DNA from: a virus | Direction: 5' to 3' (one strand) | DNA length: 45,509 bases | IMG/VR virus record: IMGVR_UViG_3300034073_002048 | Location: 1 to 45,509 of that record | Part shown: in pieces, positions 22,965 through 30,149 of the stretch | Layout: each line of letters starts with the position of its first letter | Position numbering within the stretch: position 1 is the first letter of the stretch | The notes under the pieces: model-generated | What the model was told of the DNA's origin: nothing | Seen by the model: only the letters and a program-made list of their open reading frames with translations | Databases searched by the model: none | Program-made: the position numbers and the translations under genes

Positions 22965-23249
22965 TCAATTAAACTGCACGCCCTGGCGCTCCATGGTTTC
23001 CACAAAATCGCCCAGGGATTGCACGCGATAACGGCCACGCCAATAGATTACCGTGGGCGCGTAGGCGTCTCCAGTGTTTAGATAATCGGCAAACTCGCCG
23101 TTTGTAGTTTGCACAGCCTCTACACCATGCAAGCCGCTATCACATGCGTTCAAAACGTGTAAGCGCAGGTCGTAAGTTTTGGGGGCATGGTAGCATTCTT
23201 TATAGCGTGCTGCACCTGCTTCGGTTTCCGATAGCTGGACACGGCTCAT
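22965..23249 (-). CDS. hypothetical protein, 94 aa
   Basis: Noticeably more GC-rich than the phage average. Begins MSRVQLSETEAGAARYKE; C-terminal WRGRYRVQSLGDFVETMERQ. The frame stays open for about 24 further codons upstream (SDPKKARAIFE) without a canonical start, so the 5' end is uncertain. Confidence 0.6.
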   Translation of the reverse strand: MSRVQLSETEAGAARYKECYHAPKTYDLRLHVLNACDSGLHGVEAVQTTNGEFADYLNTGDAYAPTVIYWRGRYRVQSLGDFVETMERQGVQFN

Positions 23250-23323
23250 CTCAAAAATAGCTCGGGCTTTCTTCGGATCGCTAAAAACGGTCGATATGGT
23301 TTTGATGCTGGGTTTTTGAACAT
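23246..23323 (-). CDS. possible 25-aa basic peptide
   Basis: Starts MFKNPASKPYRPFLAIRRK and ends with TGA overlapping the ATG of the 23249 gene. The AAGG ribosome site is distant, and this frame competes with the upstream extension of the 23249 gene. Confidence 0.25.
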   Translation of the reverse strand: MFKNPASKPYRPFLAIRRKPELFLR

Positions 23324-23335
23324 GGTGGGTTTTCC

Positions 23336-23383
23336 TTATTTAGCTAGTTGCAAGAGAAGATCAATCAAAATAAATACAGCCAT
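23336..23383 (-). CDS. possible 15-aa hydrophobic peptide
   Basis: MAVFILIDLLLQLAK preceded by AAAAAAGGAATAATA, a strong ribosome site. It could be a translated mini-gene or leader; unproven. Confidence 0.3.
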   Translation of the reverse strand: MAVFILIDLLLQLAK

Positions 23384-23385
23384 TA

Positions 23386-23673
23386 TTATTCCTTTTTTAT
23401 AAAGAGTTCTGAGGTGTTAACCACGCCTCTATGCTCTTCTAACATTTGCCACACAAGACTAACAGGTACATAGGGGTAAACTGTCCCGGTCAAATTCTCT
23501 CCGTCTTCTGCATATTCCGCTACATAATCCGGGGGCGGTGAGCTAGGGAAACCAAGTTCAACTTTTGTATACTTGTCTGCATTATCTATGCGAGGCCAGC
23601 AATAATGGAATGCTGAAGCCTGAACAGATACAGAAAAACCATCATTACACACAATTCGATTACGATTAGTCAT
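23386..23673 (-). CDS. hypothetical protein, 95 aa
   Basis: Begins MTNRNRIVCNDGFSVSVQ; contains FPSSPPPDYVAEYAEDGENL and LVWQMLEEHRG. Starts 10 bases after the gene above. Unrecognised. Confidence 0.65.
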   Translation of the reverse strand: MTNRNRIVCNDGFSVSVQASAFHYCWPRIDNADKYTKVELGFPSSPPPDYVAEYAEDGENLTGTVYPYVPVSLVWQMLEEHRGVVNTSELFIKKE

Positions 23674-23683
23674 TTATTTCCCC

Positions 23684-23977
23684 TTATGCAAAATTAGATT
23701 GTTGCTTACGTACCACTACAGACAAAACTTCTTTTGTCCGATAGCTAAACATGCATGCATCAGCATAAGTAGCCGCCATCCATTCTAACGCATCTTTTCG
23801 CGTCATGCAATAGAAATATTTTTGACTATCGCTGTGGTAAACAAGAAACCCGAAACCCATAGCTTTTGCAATTCGCACAATGTCCTTCTTTGTTGTGCCA
23901 GCAATTGCCACCAACGTGACAATAAACGCAAAGCATGCTGCAGCATGGATCAGGGTGGAAACAATGAATTCTGCCAT
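23684..23977 (-). CDS. membrane protein, 97 aa
   Basis: N-terminal hydrophobic segment (residues 3-26, with HAAACFAFIVTLVAIAG) followed by a soluble domain (KYFYCMTRKDALEWMAATYA). Unrecognised. Confidence 0.6.
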   Translation of the reverse strand: MAEFIVSTLIHAAACFAFIVTLVAIAGTTKKDIVRIAKAMGFGFLVYHSDSQKYFYCMTRKDALEWMAATYADACMFSYRTKEVLSVVVRKQQSNFA

Positions 23978-24009
23978 TTGAAAACCTCAGTTTGTTTGTT
24001 GATGGCTCA

Positions 24010-24015
24010 ATTCTA
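24010..24015 (-). promoter_or_regulatory. extended -10 promoter for the 23977 gene
   Basis: Minus strand ATGCTAGAAT (TG-N-TAGAAT), just after the terminator at 24037-24064. Confidence 0.5.
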
Positions 24016-24036
24016 GCATGAAAATTCAGAGAAAAG

Positions 24037-24064
24037 AAAAGCCCCAGTAAATTGTGGGGGCTTT
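24037..24064 (-). terminator. Rho-independent terminator (leftward)
   Basis: Minus strand AAAAGCCCC ... GGGGCTTTT then CTTTTC, downstream of the gene ending at 24090. Confidence 0.8.
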
Positions 24065-24089
24065 TAAATTTCCTATCGATTTTGACCTA

Positions 24090-24230
24090 TCAATCAATCA
24101 AAACAATGTCACCGCATGCTGCGCGGAACAGGGCTAATTCTTTCGCTTGTTCTATTGTAATCTCCTCCCCTTCATCGGCGTATTGTTCTATGAGAATTTC
24201 AGCGTACTCTGCAACTGTATATTCAGGCAT
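24090..24230 (-). CDS. hypothetical acidic protein, 46 aa
   Basis: ATG 24230 follows AAAGGATTAATCAA. MPEYTVAEYAEILIEQYADE then ITIEQAKELALFRAA; helical. A longer frame from 24308 overlaps the gene upstream and is rejected. Confidence 0.55.
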   Translation of the reverse strand: MPEYTVAEYAEILIEQYADEGEEITIEQAKELALFRAACGDIVLID

Positions 24231-24247
24231 TTGATTAATCCTTTGGT

Positions 24248-24349
24248 TTATTTGTCCAGCATGTAAGCGAATAGCGGAGCAGTAAACAATACCGCCACAA
24301 TGGCACATTGCAAAAGCTCAATAATTAGGGTTTTCAGTTTGTAGGACAT
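24248..24349 (-). CDS. small membrane protein, 33 aa
   Basis: One hydrophobic segment (AIVAVLFTAPLFAYML) after a short basic start; AAGG upstream. Placed between the 24555 and 24230 genes. Confidence 0.45.
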   Translation of the reverse strand: MSYKLKTLIIELLQCAIVAVLFTAPLFAYMLDK

Positions 24350-24351
24350 TT

Positions 24352-24555
24352 TTATACCTTCTTTCTCTGATTTTTCCAGAAATCAAGCTCACCTAATAGC
24401 ATTTGACCAACTGGCGAAGAGCGATCAAAGCCTTTTAACGTGCTTTTTAGGTTTTCTATGCGCTCATCAATTGAGATCGAAGCTGTGCCGTATTTCTTCA
24501 AACTCTCCCGGCCTTCTTTAATCCCCATTATATACTCTTGTGTCACGCTTTGCAT
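24352..24555 (-). CDS. hypothetical protein, 67 aa
   Basis: Begins MQSVTQEYIMGIKEGRESL; helical, charged. Has its own extended -10 promoter. Unrecognised. Confidence 0.6.
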   Translation of the reverse strand: MQSVTQEYIMGIKEGRESLKKYGTASISIDERIENLKSTLKGFDRSSPVGQMLLGELDFWKNQRKKV

Positions 24556-24585
24556 GTTTTACCCTGATAGTCTATTGATGCCGAA

Positions 24586-24591
24586 ATTTTA
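24586..24591 (-). promoter_or_regulatory. extended -10 promoter for the 24555 gene
   Basis: Minus strand GTGGTAAAAT (TG-N-TAAAAT), 30 bases before the ATG. Confidence 0.45.
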
Positions 24592-24615
24592 CCACAAAAT
24601 TTAAGGCTTTGTGCG

Positions 24616-24816
24616 TTACTTACCATTCTTGCAGGCCATAACAATAAGCACAACAATTGCCGCACAAGAGAATAGAATGTTCAACATCGGGACAAACCCT
24701 AGAATGCACATCACCAAGCCTAGGGCAATGTTACGATGCACCTTGTCTGTAAAGAAGAAAATCCCAGTGAGAATACAGACAATCAGCGGGACAGTGTAAA
24801 AGAAAAACATTTTCAT
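24616..24816 (-). CDS. small membrane protein, 66 aa
   Basis: Two long hydrophobic segments (about residues 3-22 and 30-61), short basic end CKNGK. CCAAGGAGATATG upstream. Unrecognised. Confidence 0.6.
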   Translation of the reverse strand: MKMFFFYTVPLIVCILTGIFFFTDKVHRNIALGLVMCILGFVPMLNILFSCAAIVVLIVMACKNGK

Positions 24817-24839
24817 ATCTCCTTGGTTAAAGTTTTCTT

Positions 24840-24845
24840 ATTCTA
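24840..24845 (-). promoter_or_regulatory. extended -10 promoter for the 24816 gene
   Basis: Minus strand GTGCTAGAAT (TG-N-TAGAAT) 24 bases before the ATG. Confidence 0.5.
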
Positions 24846-24893
24846 GCACGCTTTTACAAACATGCTAGATAAAAATTCTCTATCGACTTTCCC

Positions 24894-25022
24894 TTATTTC
24901 CAAATTTTTTCTATTGCTTTTGGTTCTGTAGATTCTACATTGCCTGCAGCCCCGTGCCAGCCGTACATATAACCAACAATCCAGCCAAAGCCCATCCCGC
25001 ATAAGAACAAAAAGAAAAACAT
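24894..25022 (-). CDS. small membrane protein, 42 aa
   Basis: Hydrophobic N-terminus (FFFLFLCGMGFGWIVGYMYG) then a short soluble tail (STEPKAIEKIWK). GGAGCTAAACA precedes the ATG. Confidence 0.5.
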   Translation of the reverse strand: MFFFLFLCGMGFGWIVGYMYGWHGAAGNVESTEPKAIEKIWK

Positions 25023-25025
25023 TGT

Positions 25026-25121
25026 TTAGCTCCAATTCCTTTTTTGTTCCCGGCGTTCTTTTCGTTGTTTTTGTTCTTGAATCTTTTTGCGCTTCTCTTG
25101 CTTGTTTTCGTAAAATTTCAT
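25026..25121 (-). CDS. small highly basic peptide, 31 aa
   Basis: More than half Lys/Arg/Gln/Glu (EKRKKIQEQKQRKERREQKR). It ends 3 bases before the next start, which shares its ribosome site region. May bind nucleic acid; inference from charge only. Confidence 0.4.
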   Translation of the reverse strand: MKFYENKQEKRKKIQEQKQRKERREQKRNWS

Positions 25122-25123
25122 TT

Positions 25124-25267
25124 TTAACCCCAGTTTGTAAACATCTGATGATGCGGGAAAATATAAAGCATTGTAGTTTTATTGCATGGGGTGAGATTTC
25201 CGAATTCATCCATTACAGCAAAACATGCGCGCATGGGTGTATTGTATTCATTTAGAAAATGAGGCAT
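25124..25267 (-). CDS. hypothetical protein, 47 aa
   Basis: Begins MPHFLNEYNTPMRACFAVMD; AAGGAATAAGAAA precedes the ATG. Heads a run of three tightly packed small genes (25267, 25121, 25022). Confidence 0.5.
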   Translation of the reverse strand: MPHFLNEYNTPMRACFAVMDEFGNLTPCNKTTMLYIFPHHQMFTNWG

Positions 25268-25323
25268 TTTCTTATTCCTTAAATGGGCTATATTTCAAGC
25301 CCTTATTAAATCCCATCCTAAAC

Positions 25324-25680
25324 TCAAAAAGCTTGCCAAATAATTAGATTCTCTTCGCAAACTACTACGCTAGTATTCTCTTGCAAATAATTCTCAATTG
25401 CTTCTAGCTTTTCGTCGTCGTCCATCTCCTCCCATTCCTCTGCACCAATGTCGGAATAAATCCCGTATTCTTGCCACCAGTCTTCTGCGGATTCTGCCAT
25501 GCTGTAGTCGCAGCAAATGCCCACAATATCAACCTCAATATCTTCCCCAATGTCTTCGCTCAGGTTTTCCAAGTATTCTCCAATAGCGTTCCAGCCATTG
25601 TAGCCGAAATTGTGCCCACGATCCATGCGGCAAGCCATATGATACAAGTCAGAAGAGGAGATTTTTTCGATCAGTGCCAT
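25324..25680 (-). CDS. hypothetical acidic protein, 118 aa
   Basis: ATG 25680 follows AGGAAATAAA and lies 42 bases from a strong promoter. Very acidic (EEWEEMDDDEKLEAIENYL) with GHNFGYNGWNAIGEYLENL near the start. Phage acidic proteins of this type sometimes mimic DNA, but nothing here proves that. Confidence 0.7.
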   Translation of the reverse strand: MALIEKISSSDLYHMACRMDRGHNFGYNGWNAIGEYLENLSEDIGEDIEVDIVGICCDYSMAESAEDWWQEYGIYSDIGAEEWEEMDDDEKLEAIENYLQENTSVVVCEENLIIWQAF

Positions 25681-25721
25681 TTTATTTCCTACTGTGTAGG
25701 CCGTTTGTTGAAGGTGAATAA

Positions 25722-25750
25722 ATTCTAACAAGGGAATTTTGTTTTGTCAA
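25722..25750 (-). promoter_or_regulatory. strong sigma70 promoter (leftward)
   Basis: On the minus strand TTGACA (25750-25745), 17-base spacer, TAGAAT (25727-25722) with TGT before it, so both a perfect -35 and an extended -10. The hairpin at 25753-25770 ends directly before the -35. Confidence 0.75.
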
Positions 25751-25752
25751 AT

Positions 25753-25770
25753 TCCCCCATTTTGTGGGGA
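25753..25770 (-). terminator. hairpin, possible terminator
   Basis: Minus strand TCCCC ... GGGGA arms right after the stop of the 25771 gene, with only a weak T-tract (AATTT). Confidence 0.4.
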
Positions 25771-25953
25771 TTATACGGGGGTGTCGGTTTCGTTATCCAC
25801 TAGCACAGCGTGCAAACAGGGGTACAACGCGTTAAAATCCTCCGCATGCCCTTCTGCTATGGCTTTTGTTGCCCAAAAACTACGTCCTTTGTGCGACATA
25901 TAAGAGTGAAACTTCATATCATGTTTCGTGAAAATCTTGATAGCGTACAACAT
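25771..25953 (-). CDS. hypothetical protein, 60 aa
   Basis: Begins MLYAIKIFTKHDMKFHSYMS; LYPCLHAVLVDNETDTPV at the end. Unrecognised small soluble protein. Confidence 0.6.
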   Translation of the reverse strand: MLYAIKIFTKHDMKFHSYMSHKGRSFWATKAIAEGHAEDFNALYPCLHAVLVDNETDTPV

Positions 25954-25982
25954 ATAAGACCCTTTTTGATTTATTGCAAGCC

Positions 25983-26102
25983 TCAGCCAAGGATTTTAAC
26001 AGCCCAGCGGCTGCCGATAGTGTCTGCGCCCAGGTCAAAAACTTTACGGCCAGACTTCGCGGCAAATGTACGGGCTTTGGAGCGTGTAGAGAATTTCAGC
26101 AT
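25983..26102 (-). CDS. small basic protein, 39 aa
   Basis: MLKFSTRSKARTFAAKSGRK then KVFDLGADTIGSRWAVKI. The pattern of alternating basic residues followed by GxRWAVK resembles short proteins found in several phages. GC-rich relative to its surroundings. AAGGA lies about 10 bases upstream. Confidence 0.55.
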   Translation of the reverse strand: MLKFSTRSKARTFAAKSGRKVFDLGADTIGSRWAVKILG

Positions 26103-26136
26103 GCTGTGCATCCTTGTGTGCGGTTAAGATGGTTTC

Positions 26137-26142
26137 ATTCTA
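26137..26142 (-). promoter_or_regulatory. extended -10 promoter for the 26102 gene
   Basis: Minus strand TTGTGATAGAAT (TG-N-TAGAAT), 34 bases before the ATG. Confidence 0.5.
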
Positions 26143-26342
26143 TCACAATTTTAACGCTTCAAACTTCGCCACTGAGAAAAATTTCTTTTCTTGAATCAAC
26201 CCCGGCACAGCCTTTGAGAGGGTCAATCCGTTCCGTCGTTTGTTACGTTGGGTTCAACTATACCGGAAAAATCCACGCCGTAAACAAAAGATTTTCTATC
26301 AGGTTTCCACGATTGATAGGAATTAGCTATTGTATGGATAAA

Positions 26343-26368
26343 TAAAAAGCGCCACCAGTGGGGCGCTT
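26343..26368 (-). terminator. Rho-independent terminator (leftward)
   Basis: Minus strand AAGCGCC (26368-26362), 8-base loop, GGCGCTT (26353-26347), then TTTATTT; follows the gene ending at 26377. Confidence 0.8.
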
Positions 26369-26376
26369 GTTTATTA

Positions 26377-26580
26377 TCACTCTGATCTTAGTGCAGCCCT
26401 GCATAGTAATGCGTAAAAATAGCGCGCTGTCGATCCGTTCGCTGTTTTTGGTTTGCGGTAGCCGTATTCCTTGGACGCAATCAAAATTCTATCCACTATT
26501 TCAGACGGGAGGGTATGAAAATCAGCGTGTAAAGGTATCTGATTGTTTGTAGCTATTTGCTTTGCAGTGTATGGGTGCAT
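26377..26580 (-). CDS. hypothetical protein, 67 aa
   Basis: ATG 26580 is preferred (AAGGTTTACC upstream) over ATG 26619, which has no ribosome site. MHPYTAKQIATNNQIPLHAD, later STARYFYALLCRAALRSE. Unrecognised. Confidence 0.55.
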   Translation of the reverse strand: MHPYTAKQIATNNQIPLHADFHTLPSEIVDRILIASKEYGYRKPKTANGSTARYFYALLCRAALRSE

Positions 26581-26639
26581 GGTAAACCTTAATTCTGCAT
26601 AGCGCCCTGTGCGATGCATTGCCTAAATTATAACCACAA

Positions 26640-26645
26640 ATTCTA
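26640..26645 (-). promoter_or_regulatory. extended -10 promoter for the 26580 gene
   Basis: Minus strand ATGCTAGAAT (TG-N-TAGAAT), same box as at 24010-24015. Confidence 0.5.
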
Positions 26646-27271
26646 GCATCTCTCAATTGAAATTTTCTATTAACTCAATAGTTATAATCAATCAAGAATG
26701 TCCTGATTTTATGGCTATAATCGGTCCCAGTGGCTCGGATTATCTCCAGATTATCTCCAGGCCGTCTGCTCAATTTTTAGGCAGCGGCTGCGGCTTTTTC
26801 TCGCCTGCTTGGCGCTATGCTCGGCCCGGCGCTCATTTTGCCGCGTTTGGCCCAGTGTATTTTCTCGGTCGCCAAGTGCTGTGCGATCTAGAAATTTCGC
26901 CCGCGATGTATAAAATTTTTGGCCTAGTGAGCTGCTATATTACTTTCGTTCGCTATGTATGGAATTCTACTTGAAGCGTCAGCGAGCTATTGAGCTTTCG
27001 AGGCAGAGCGAGACAACGACAAGTCTTATATCATATAAACCCCTAGTACCCTGGGAGATACTGCGGCTGTACGGCCTTGTAGCGCTTTAAATAGTATAAG
27101 TAATACTTAGCCCTACCCCAAGCCCTGTTGAGCGTTTCTAGGGCGTAATAAAGCCCTCTAAAGCTATTATGCAATAGATGGCTAAAATTTGTATGCAAAA
27201 TTTTTGAAAACGTCAGCCACCAACTCACGCAATATCTGAGGGTTCAAATATTCAGTAGTTTAAATATTTCC
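26646..27271. other. gene-poor region with a GC-rich island
   Basis: No gene is convincing on either strand. 26730-26990 is clearly richer in GC than both flanks and contains a tandem ATTATCTCCAG repeat (26739-26760). An open plus frame (ATG 26711 to TGA 26974, 87 codons) crosses it but has no ribosome site. 27100-27145 holds GCCCT/AGGGC hairpins. Confidence 0.5.
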
Positions 27272-27544
27272 TTAGTCCCAAGTGCGGTGAACCTCTGCTA
27301 CCCACTCAACTCCATCATACTCTCCAATTGTCCATTCCACATCATCAGGAATCTCTACTACTTTTAGTTCAGAAAGTCCTCCATTGGCTGCTTCTCCCAA
27401 CTCTTCCACACATTTCACAAGTTGTGCGTTTGATCGGTCGTCATTGAAACAGCACCCATAATTATCCCACTCAATACCTAAGTAGTTATAAGCTTTCTCC
27501 GACAAACCATATCCACCATAACACTTATTGATAACAACTTTCAT
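27272..27544 (-). CDS. conserved phage protein, 90 aa
   Basis: MKVVINKCYGGYGLSEKAY followed by VKCVEELGEAANG and LKVVEIPDDVEW and a final EVHRTWD is the pattern of a conserved small phage protein family of unknown function. Its start overlaps the stop of the gene above. Confidence 0.75.
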   Translation of the reverse strand: MKVVINKCYGGYGLSEKAYNYLGIEWDNYGCCFNDDRSNAQLVKCVEELGEAANGGLSELKVVEIPDDVEWTIGEYDGVEWVAEVHRTWD

Positions 27545-27942
27545 TTAATATTTCCTTTCATAAACTCAACAATCTCCCACTCCTTCACCTTCTTAGCCTT
27601 CCGCTTCAAGAACATGCTTTGAATGTCACTGCTAATTGTACTAGCTTTATCAGCTTTGTAAAGACTAACTTTGAATCCTAGCCGATGTAAAACATCTGGC
27701 TTTTTCATCCACTCTTTCAAAGCATTCCGAGTAGGAGCACCAAACCTGTAATCTTCTACCCAGATTTTACGCAGAACATCTCGATCAATTCCTTTATCAA
27801 ACTTTGGAGGCGGAAGATCACAGTTGATTGAATCTTCTAGTCTGCAATCCTCTTCTGTAGGGTAGTATTGAAAAGGCCCTCTACCTCGCTTTTCAATGCG
27901 ATAAACACTAATGTATTCTTTCTTTGAAGAAGACCTCTTCAT
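27541..27942 (-). CDS. hypothetical basic protein, 133 aa
   Basis: Begins MKRSSSKKEYISVYRIEKRG; Lys/Arg-rich C-terminal part (FLKRKAKKVKEWEIVEF). Unrecognised. Confidence 0.65.
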   Translation of the reverse strand: MKRSSSKKEYISVYRIEKRGRGPFQYYPTEEDCRLEDSINCDLPPPKFDKGIDRDVLRKIWVEDYRFGAPTRNALKEWMKKPDVLHRLGFKVSLYKADKASTISSDIQSMFLKRKAKKVKEWEIVEFMKGNIK

Positions 27943-27953
27943 GTTCTCTCCTA

Positions 27954-28409
27954 TTAGAAACTATCTCCAGAAACACTCTTTTGCTTACGAATCGCTTGTT
28001 GCAATTCTACTAGCTTTGCTAGACGTTGTTTAGCATGCTTTGTCTTGTTCCGGTAGAATGTATCATAGCGATTATCAAGATAGTCTTGGTGTGCATAATA
28101 TTTCTGCCACTCAGCAGCTTTAATCCAAGCTGTCACCACCTTCTCCATCTTTTGAAGATAGTTGTCAGGAATGCAGAAATTGCATGCATAGACACGCTTC
28201 ACTACCATTTGAATCTTAGAAGCTTTCTTGTAATACTCCGCTTCTTTCTCACGCCATTTGTACAAGCTTGCCATGTCGTAGTAGTTAAAATTCGCTTTGC
28301 AATAACGAATCTCAGTCTCTGTGTCCTCACGGCCACATTGAATGAAAGAAAGCTGCTCAGACATATGAGACATAAATCGTTGCATCAAGCTCTTAGTCAA
28401 ATACTTCAT
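27954..28409 (-). CDS. hypothetical helical protein, 151 aa
   Basis: Mostly helical and basic with many aromatic residues (YKWREKEAEYYKKASKIQM; KHAKQRLAKLVELQQAIRKQ). GGAGAAATTAA upstream. Unrecognised. Confidence 0.65.
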   Translation of the reverse strand: MKYLTKSLMQRFMSHMSEQLSFIQCGREDTETEIRYCKANFNYYDMASLYKWREKEAEYYKKASKIQMVVKRVYACNFCIPDNYLQKMEKVVTAWIKAAEWQKYYAHQDYLDNRYDTFYRNKTKHAKQRLAKLVELQQAIRKQKSVSGDSF

Positions 28410-28432
28410 TTAATTTCTCCTTTTTATGTGAG

Positions 28433-28918
28433 TTAGTTTACAACTGGACGATAAATGAATTTATAGTTTGCAGAAAGCCATCCAAGCTCATCTTTATCTA
28501 CAAACTCTTCACTACAGTATCCATCTCCCAGACACTTGTAGCGAATTTCTTCCGAATTTACTTGAATCACTTCATACCTGACACCTAGACGGTTGTTATA
28601 GCCCTGAGTTATAGCTTCAATAATATCCCCAACCTTCCAGTTCTCTGCATTGGACATATCTTCACTAGTGTCTGTGACGTAGGGCACTGTGCTTTGCTGT
28701 GGAGCACTCCCCCAATTCCCCAATTCAATTGCTTTTTGAAGAGCTTTGATTAGATTTTCTGCATGTTCTGCACTACGGATGTAAAGATAAGCATCCCCAT
28801 CCTGAATTGCAGTGTCTACACCGTTTAGAATAATCTTGTGGGCATCCTCCCAAACAGCATCCCAAAATCGAATCTCTGTAATTTTATCACTAAATCCATC
28901 ACGAATGTCAATTTGCAT
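28433..28918 (-). CDS. hypothetical protein, 161 aa
   Basis: ATG 28918 follows AAGGAGAAAATA; the in-frame extension to 28945 is rejected. The C-terminal half (WKVGDIIEAITQGYNNRLGV, then RYEVIQVN, IRYKCLGDGY) looks like an SH3-like beta barrel. Unrecognised. Confidence 0.65.
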   Translation of the reverse strand: MQIDIRDGFSDKITEIRFWDAVWEDAHKIILNGVDTAIQDGDAYLYIRSAEHAENLIKALQKAIELGNWGSAPQQSTVPYVTDTSEDMSNAENWKVGDIIEAITQGYNNRLGVRYEVIQVNSEEIRYKCLGDGYCSEEFVDKDELGWLSANYKFIYRPVVN

Positions 28919-28928
28919 TATTTTCTCC

Positions 28929-29018
28929 TTAAATAAAACGTTCAATTGCTTTCAAACTTTCAGCCAATGCTACCACAACAATAGGCTGCTGTACAAGATA
29001 AATGTAAAATTCATTCAA
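28929..29018 (-). CDS. possible small peptide, 29 aa
   Basis: TTG start at 29018 with GGGAGAATAATT upstream; MNEFYIYLVQQPIVVVALAE then SLKAIERFI. Fits exactly between two genes and reads as an amphipathic helix. Confidence 0.4.
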   Translation of the reverse strand: MNEFYIYLVQQPIVVVALAESLKAIERFI

Positions 29019-29020
29019 AA

Positions 29021-29236
29021 TTATTCTCCCACTAGTTCAAGCAAAGCTTGTGCAAGAAGTTTAGCTTCTTCCTTTGACACAGAAATGTCACAAGCTCCAT
29101 ACCACTCTTTGCAATCTGTTCGCTCATTGGTTGTAATTGTAATACGGTCAACACAATCTGCATTAGGCTTTACGCTAATAAACACACCCTCTTTGTCGTC
29201 ATAAATACGCAAATGCTTCTCCAATGTATAGCTCAT
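29021..29236 (-). CDS. hypothetical protein, 71 aa
   Basis: MSYTLEKHLRIYDDKEGVFI; ends SVSKEEAKLLAQALLELVGE, a helix common in small phage proteins. Unrecognised. Confidence 0.6.
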   Translation of the reverse strand: MSYTLEKHLRIYDDKEGVFISVKPNADCVDRITITTNERTDCKEWYGACDISVSKEEAKLLAQALLELVGE

Positions 29237-29247
29237 GTCAGTTCTCC

Positions 29248-29580
29248 TTATTTATAACTCACTGTCACTTTGGTTTCAGTAATCTTCTCCATTACACCAT
29301 GCTTCTCACACAAATGCAACCACTGAGAGTTTCCGAAGTCTCTTCCACACATTGCACGTTTGAAACCATACATCAAATCCTCAAGGCTTTCAATCACCTC
29401 TGACATGTCATACCGCATCCGTAGTACTAGACTTCCGTCTTCTAATTCGTGAAGATGCCCATGACTTTTAGCGTCAAAGCTTAAATCTGCGTATATATTT
29501 TCACAAATTGGGTCCCAATCTAGTGTAACAGGAATTCCTTGCTCCACAACTTCTTTCACTAGGTTCATAAACTTAGACAT
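29248..29580 (-). CDS. hypothetical protein, 110 aa
   Basis: Begins MSKFMNLVKEVVEQGIPVTL; contains SLVLRMRYDMSEVIESLEDL. Soluble; AAGGAGATCAA upstream. Unrecognised. Confidence 0.65.
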   Translation of the reverse strand: MSKFMNLVKEVVEQGIPVTLDWDPICENIYADLSFDAKSHGHLHELEDGSLVLRMRYDMSEVIESLEDLMYGFKRAMCGRDFGNSQWLHLCEKHGVMEKITETKVTVSYK

Positions 29581-29589
29581 TTGATCTCC

Positions 29590-29850
29590 TTAAAAATTGT
29601 AAACCTTACCACCAATAGCCAACCGCTTAATAACTGTTGTGTCAACATTACGGAATTGACTCTTTCCATTTCCAAGATTCTCACAGATAGTGATGTACTT
29701 GTCAATATGTGCCACTGTATTTACTCCATCGTGTCCTTGCTTATAGCAATGTTGTCCGTTCAGTGTACGCAGTTCCCCACTTTTCTTTACGAAAGTGACG
29801 CCCAGGTATTGCCCTTTGTGAGCTTGGATGAGAGATTTTAGGCAAGTCAT
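29590..29850 (-). CDS. small SH3-like (DUF2693/WYL_2-type) protein, 86 aa
   Basis: ATG 29850 follows AAAGGAACTGAAC. VTFVKKSGELRTLNGQ matches the signature (F-x-K-x-G-x-x-R-x-x-x-G) of small phage proteins classed as DUF2693. The later VNTVAHIDKYITICEN and the final strands fit a beta barrel. Function unknown. Confidence 0.6.
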   Translation of the reverse strand: MTCLKSLIQAHKGQYLGVTFVKKSGELRTLNGQHCYKQGHDGVNTVAHIDKYITICENLGNGKSQFRNVDTTVIKRLAIGGKVYNF

Positions 29851-29864
29851 GTTCAGTTCCTTTA

Positions 29865-30113
29865 TCAATTGAATTTCCAAAAATACTTCTCTTTTTCCTC
29901 GTCTGTCAATTCAAAATCAATTGTCTCAACAGCTTCTACATTATACACACTGTAGTATACATCATATGCACAAGACATTCTCTCGTAGTAGCAATGAAAT
30001 TTCACCTCAGCTTCACCTTCCGAAGATGCGACAACACGCTTGGTCACACGAAGTTCTGTTTCCTCTTCACTCATGTAGCGTCGTTCAACAACTGTTCCAG
30101 TTACAAGGTACAT
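29865..30113 (-). CDS. hypothetical protein, 82 aa
   Basis: MYLVTGTVVERRYMSEEETE; a beta-rich domain ending ELTDEEKEKYFWKF. GGAGAAAATG at its start. Unrecognised. Confidence 0.6.
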   Translation of the reverse strand: MYLVTGTVVERRYMSEEETELRVTKRVVASSEGEAEVKFHCYYERMSCAYDVYYSVYNVEAVETIDFELTDEEKEKYFWKFN

Positions 30114-30142
30114 TTTCTCTCCTTATTGATTAAGTTGAGGCT

Positions 30143-30148
30143 ATTGTA
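30143..30148 (-). promoter_or_regulatory. probable extended -10 promoter
   Basis: Minus strand TGTGTGCTACAAT (TG-N-TACAAT), 30 bases before the 30113 start. The region upstream folds into the long inverted repeat at 30150-30195. Confidence 0.45.
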
Positions 30149-30149
30149 G

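Noticed and set aside
24880-25209. Minus-strand 109-aa ORF
   Set aside because: It overlaps three short frames (25267, 25121, 25022) that fit head to tail and have individual ribosome sites.
26657-26974. Plus-strand ORF in the GC-rich island
   Set aside because: No ribosome site, opposite to local gene direction, and no recognisable protein features; kept only as a finding about composition.
27043-27228. Minus-strand 61-aa ORF
   Set aside because: No ribosome site and composition typical of non-coding AT-rich DNA with hairpins.
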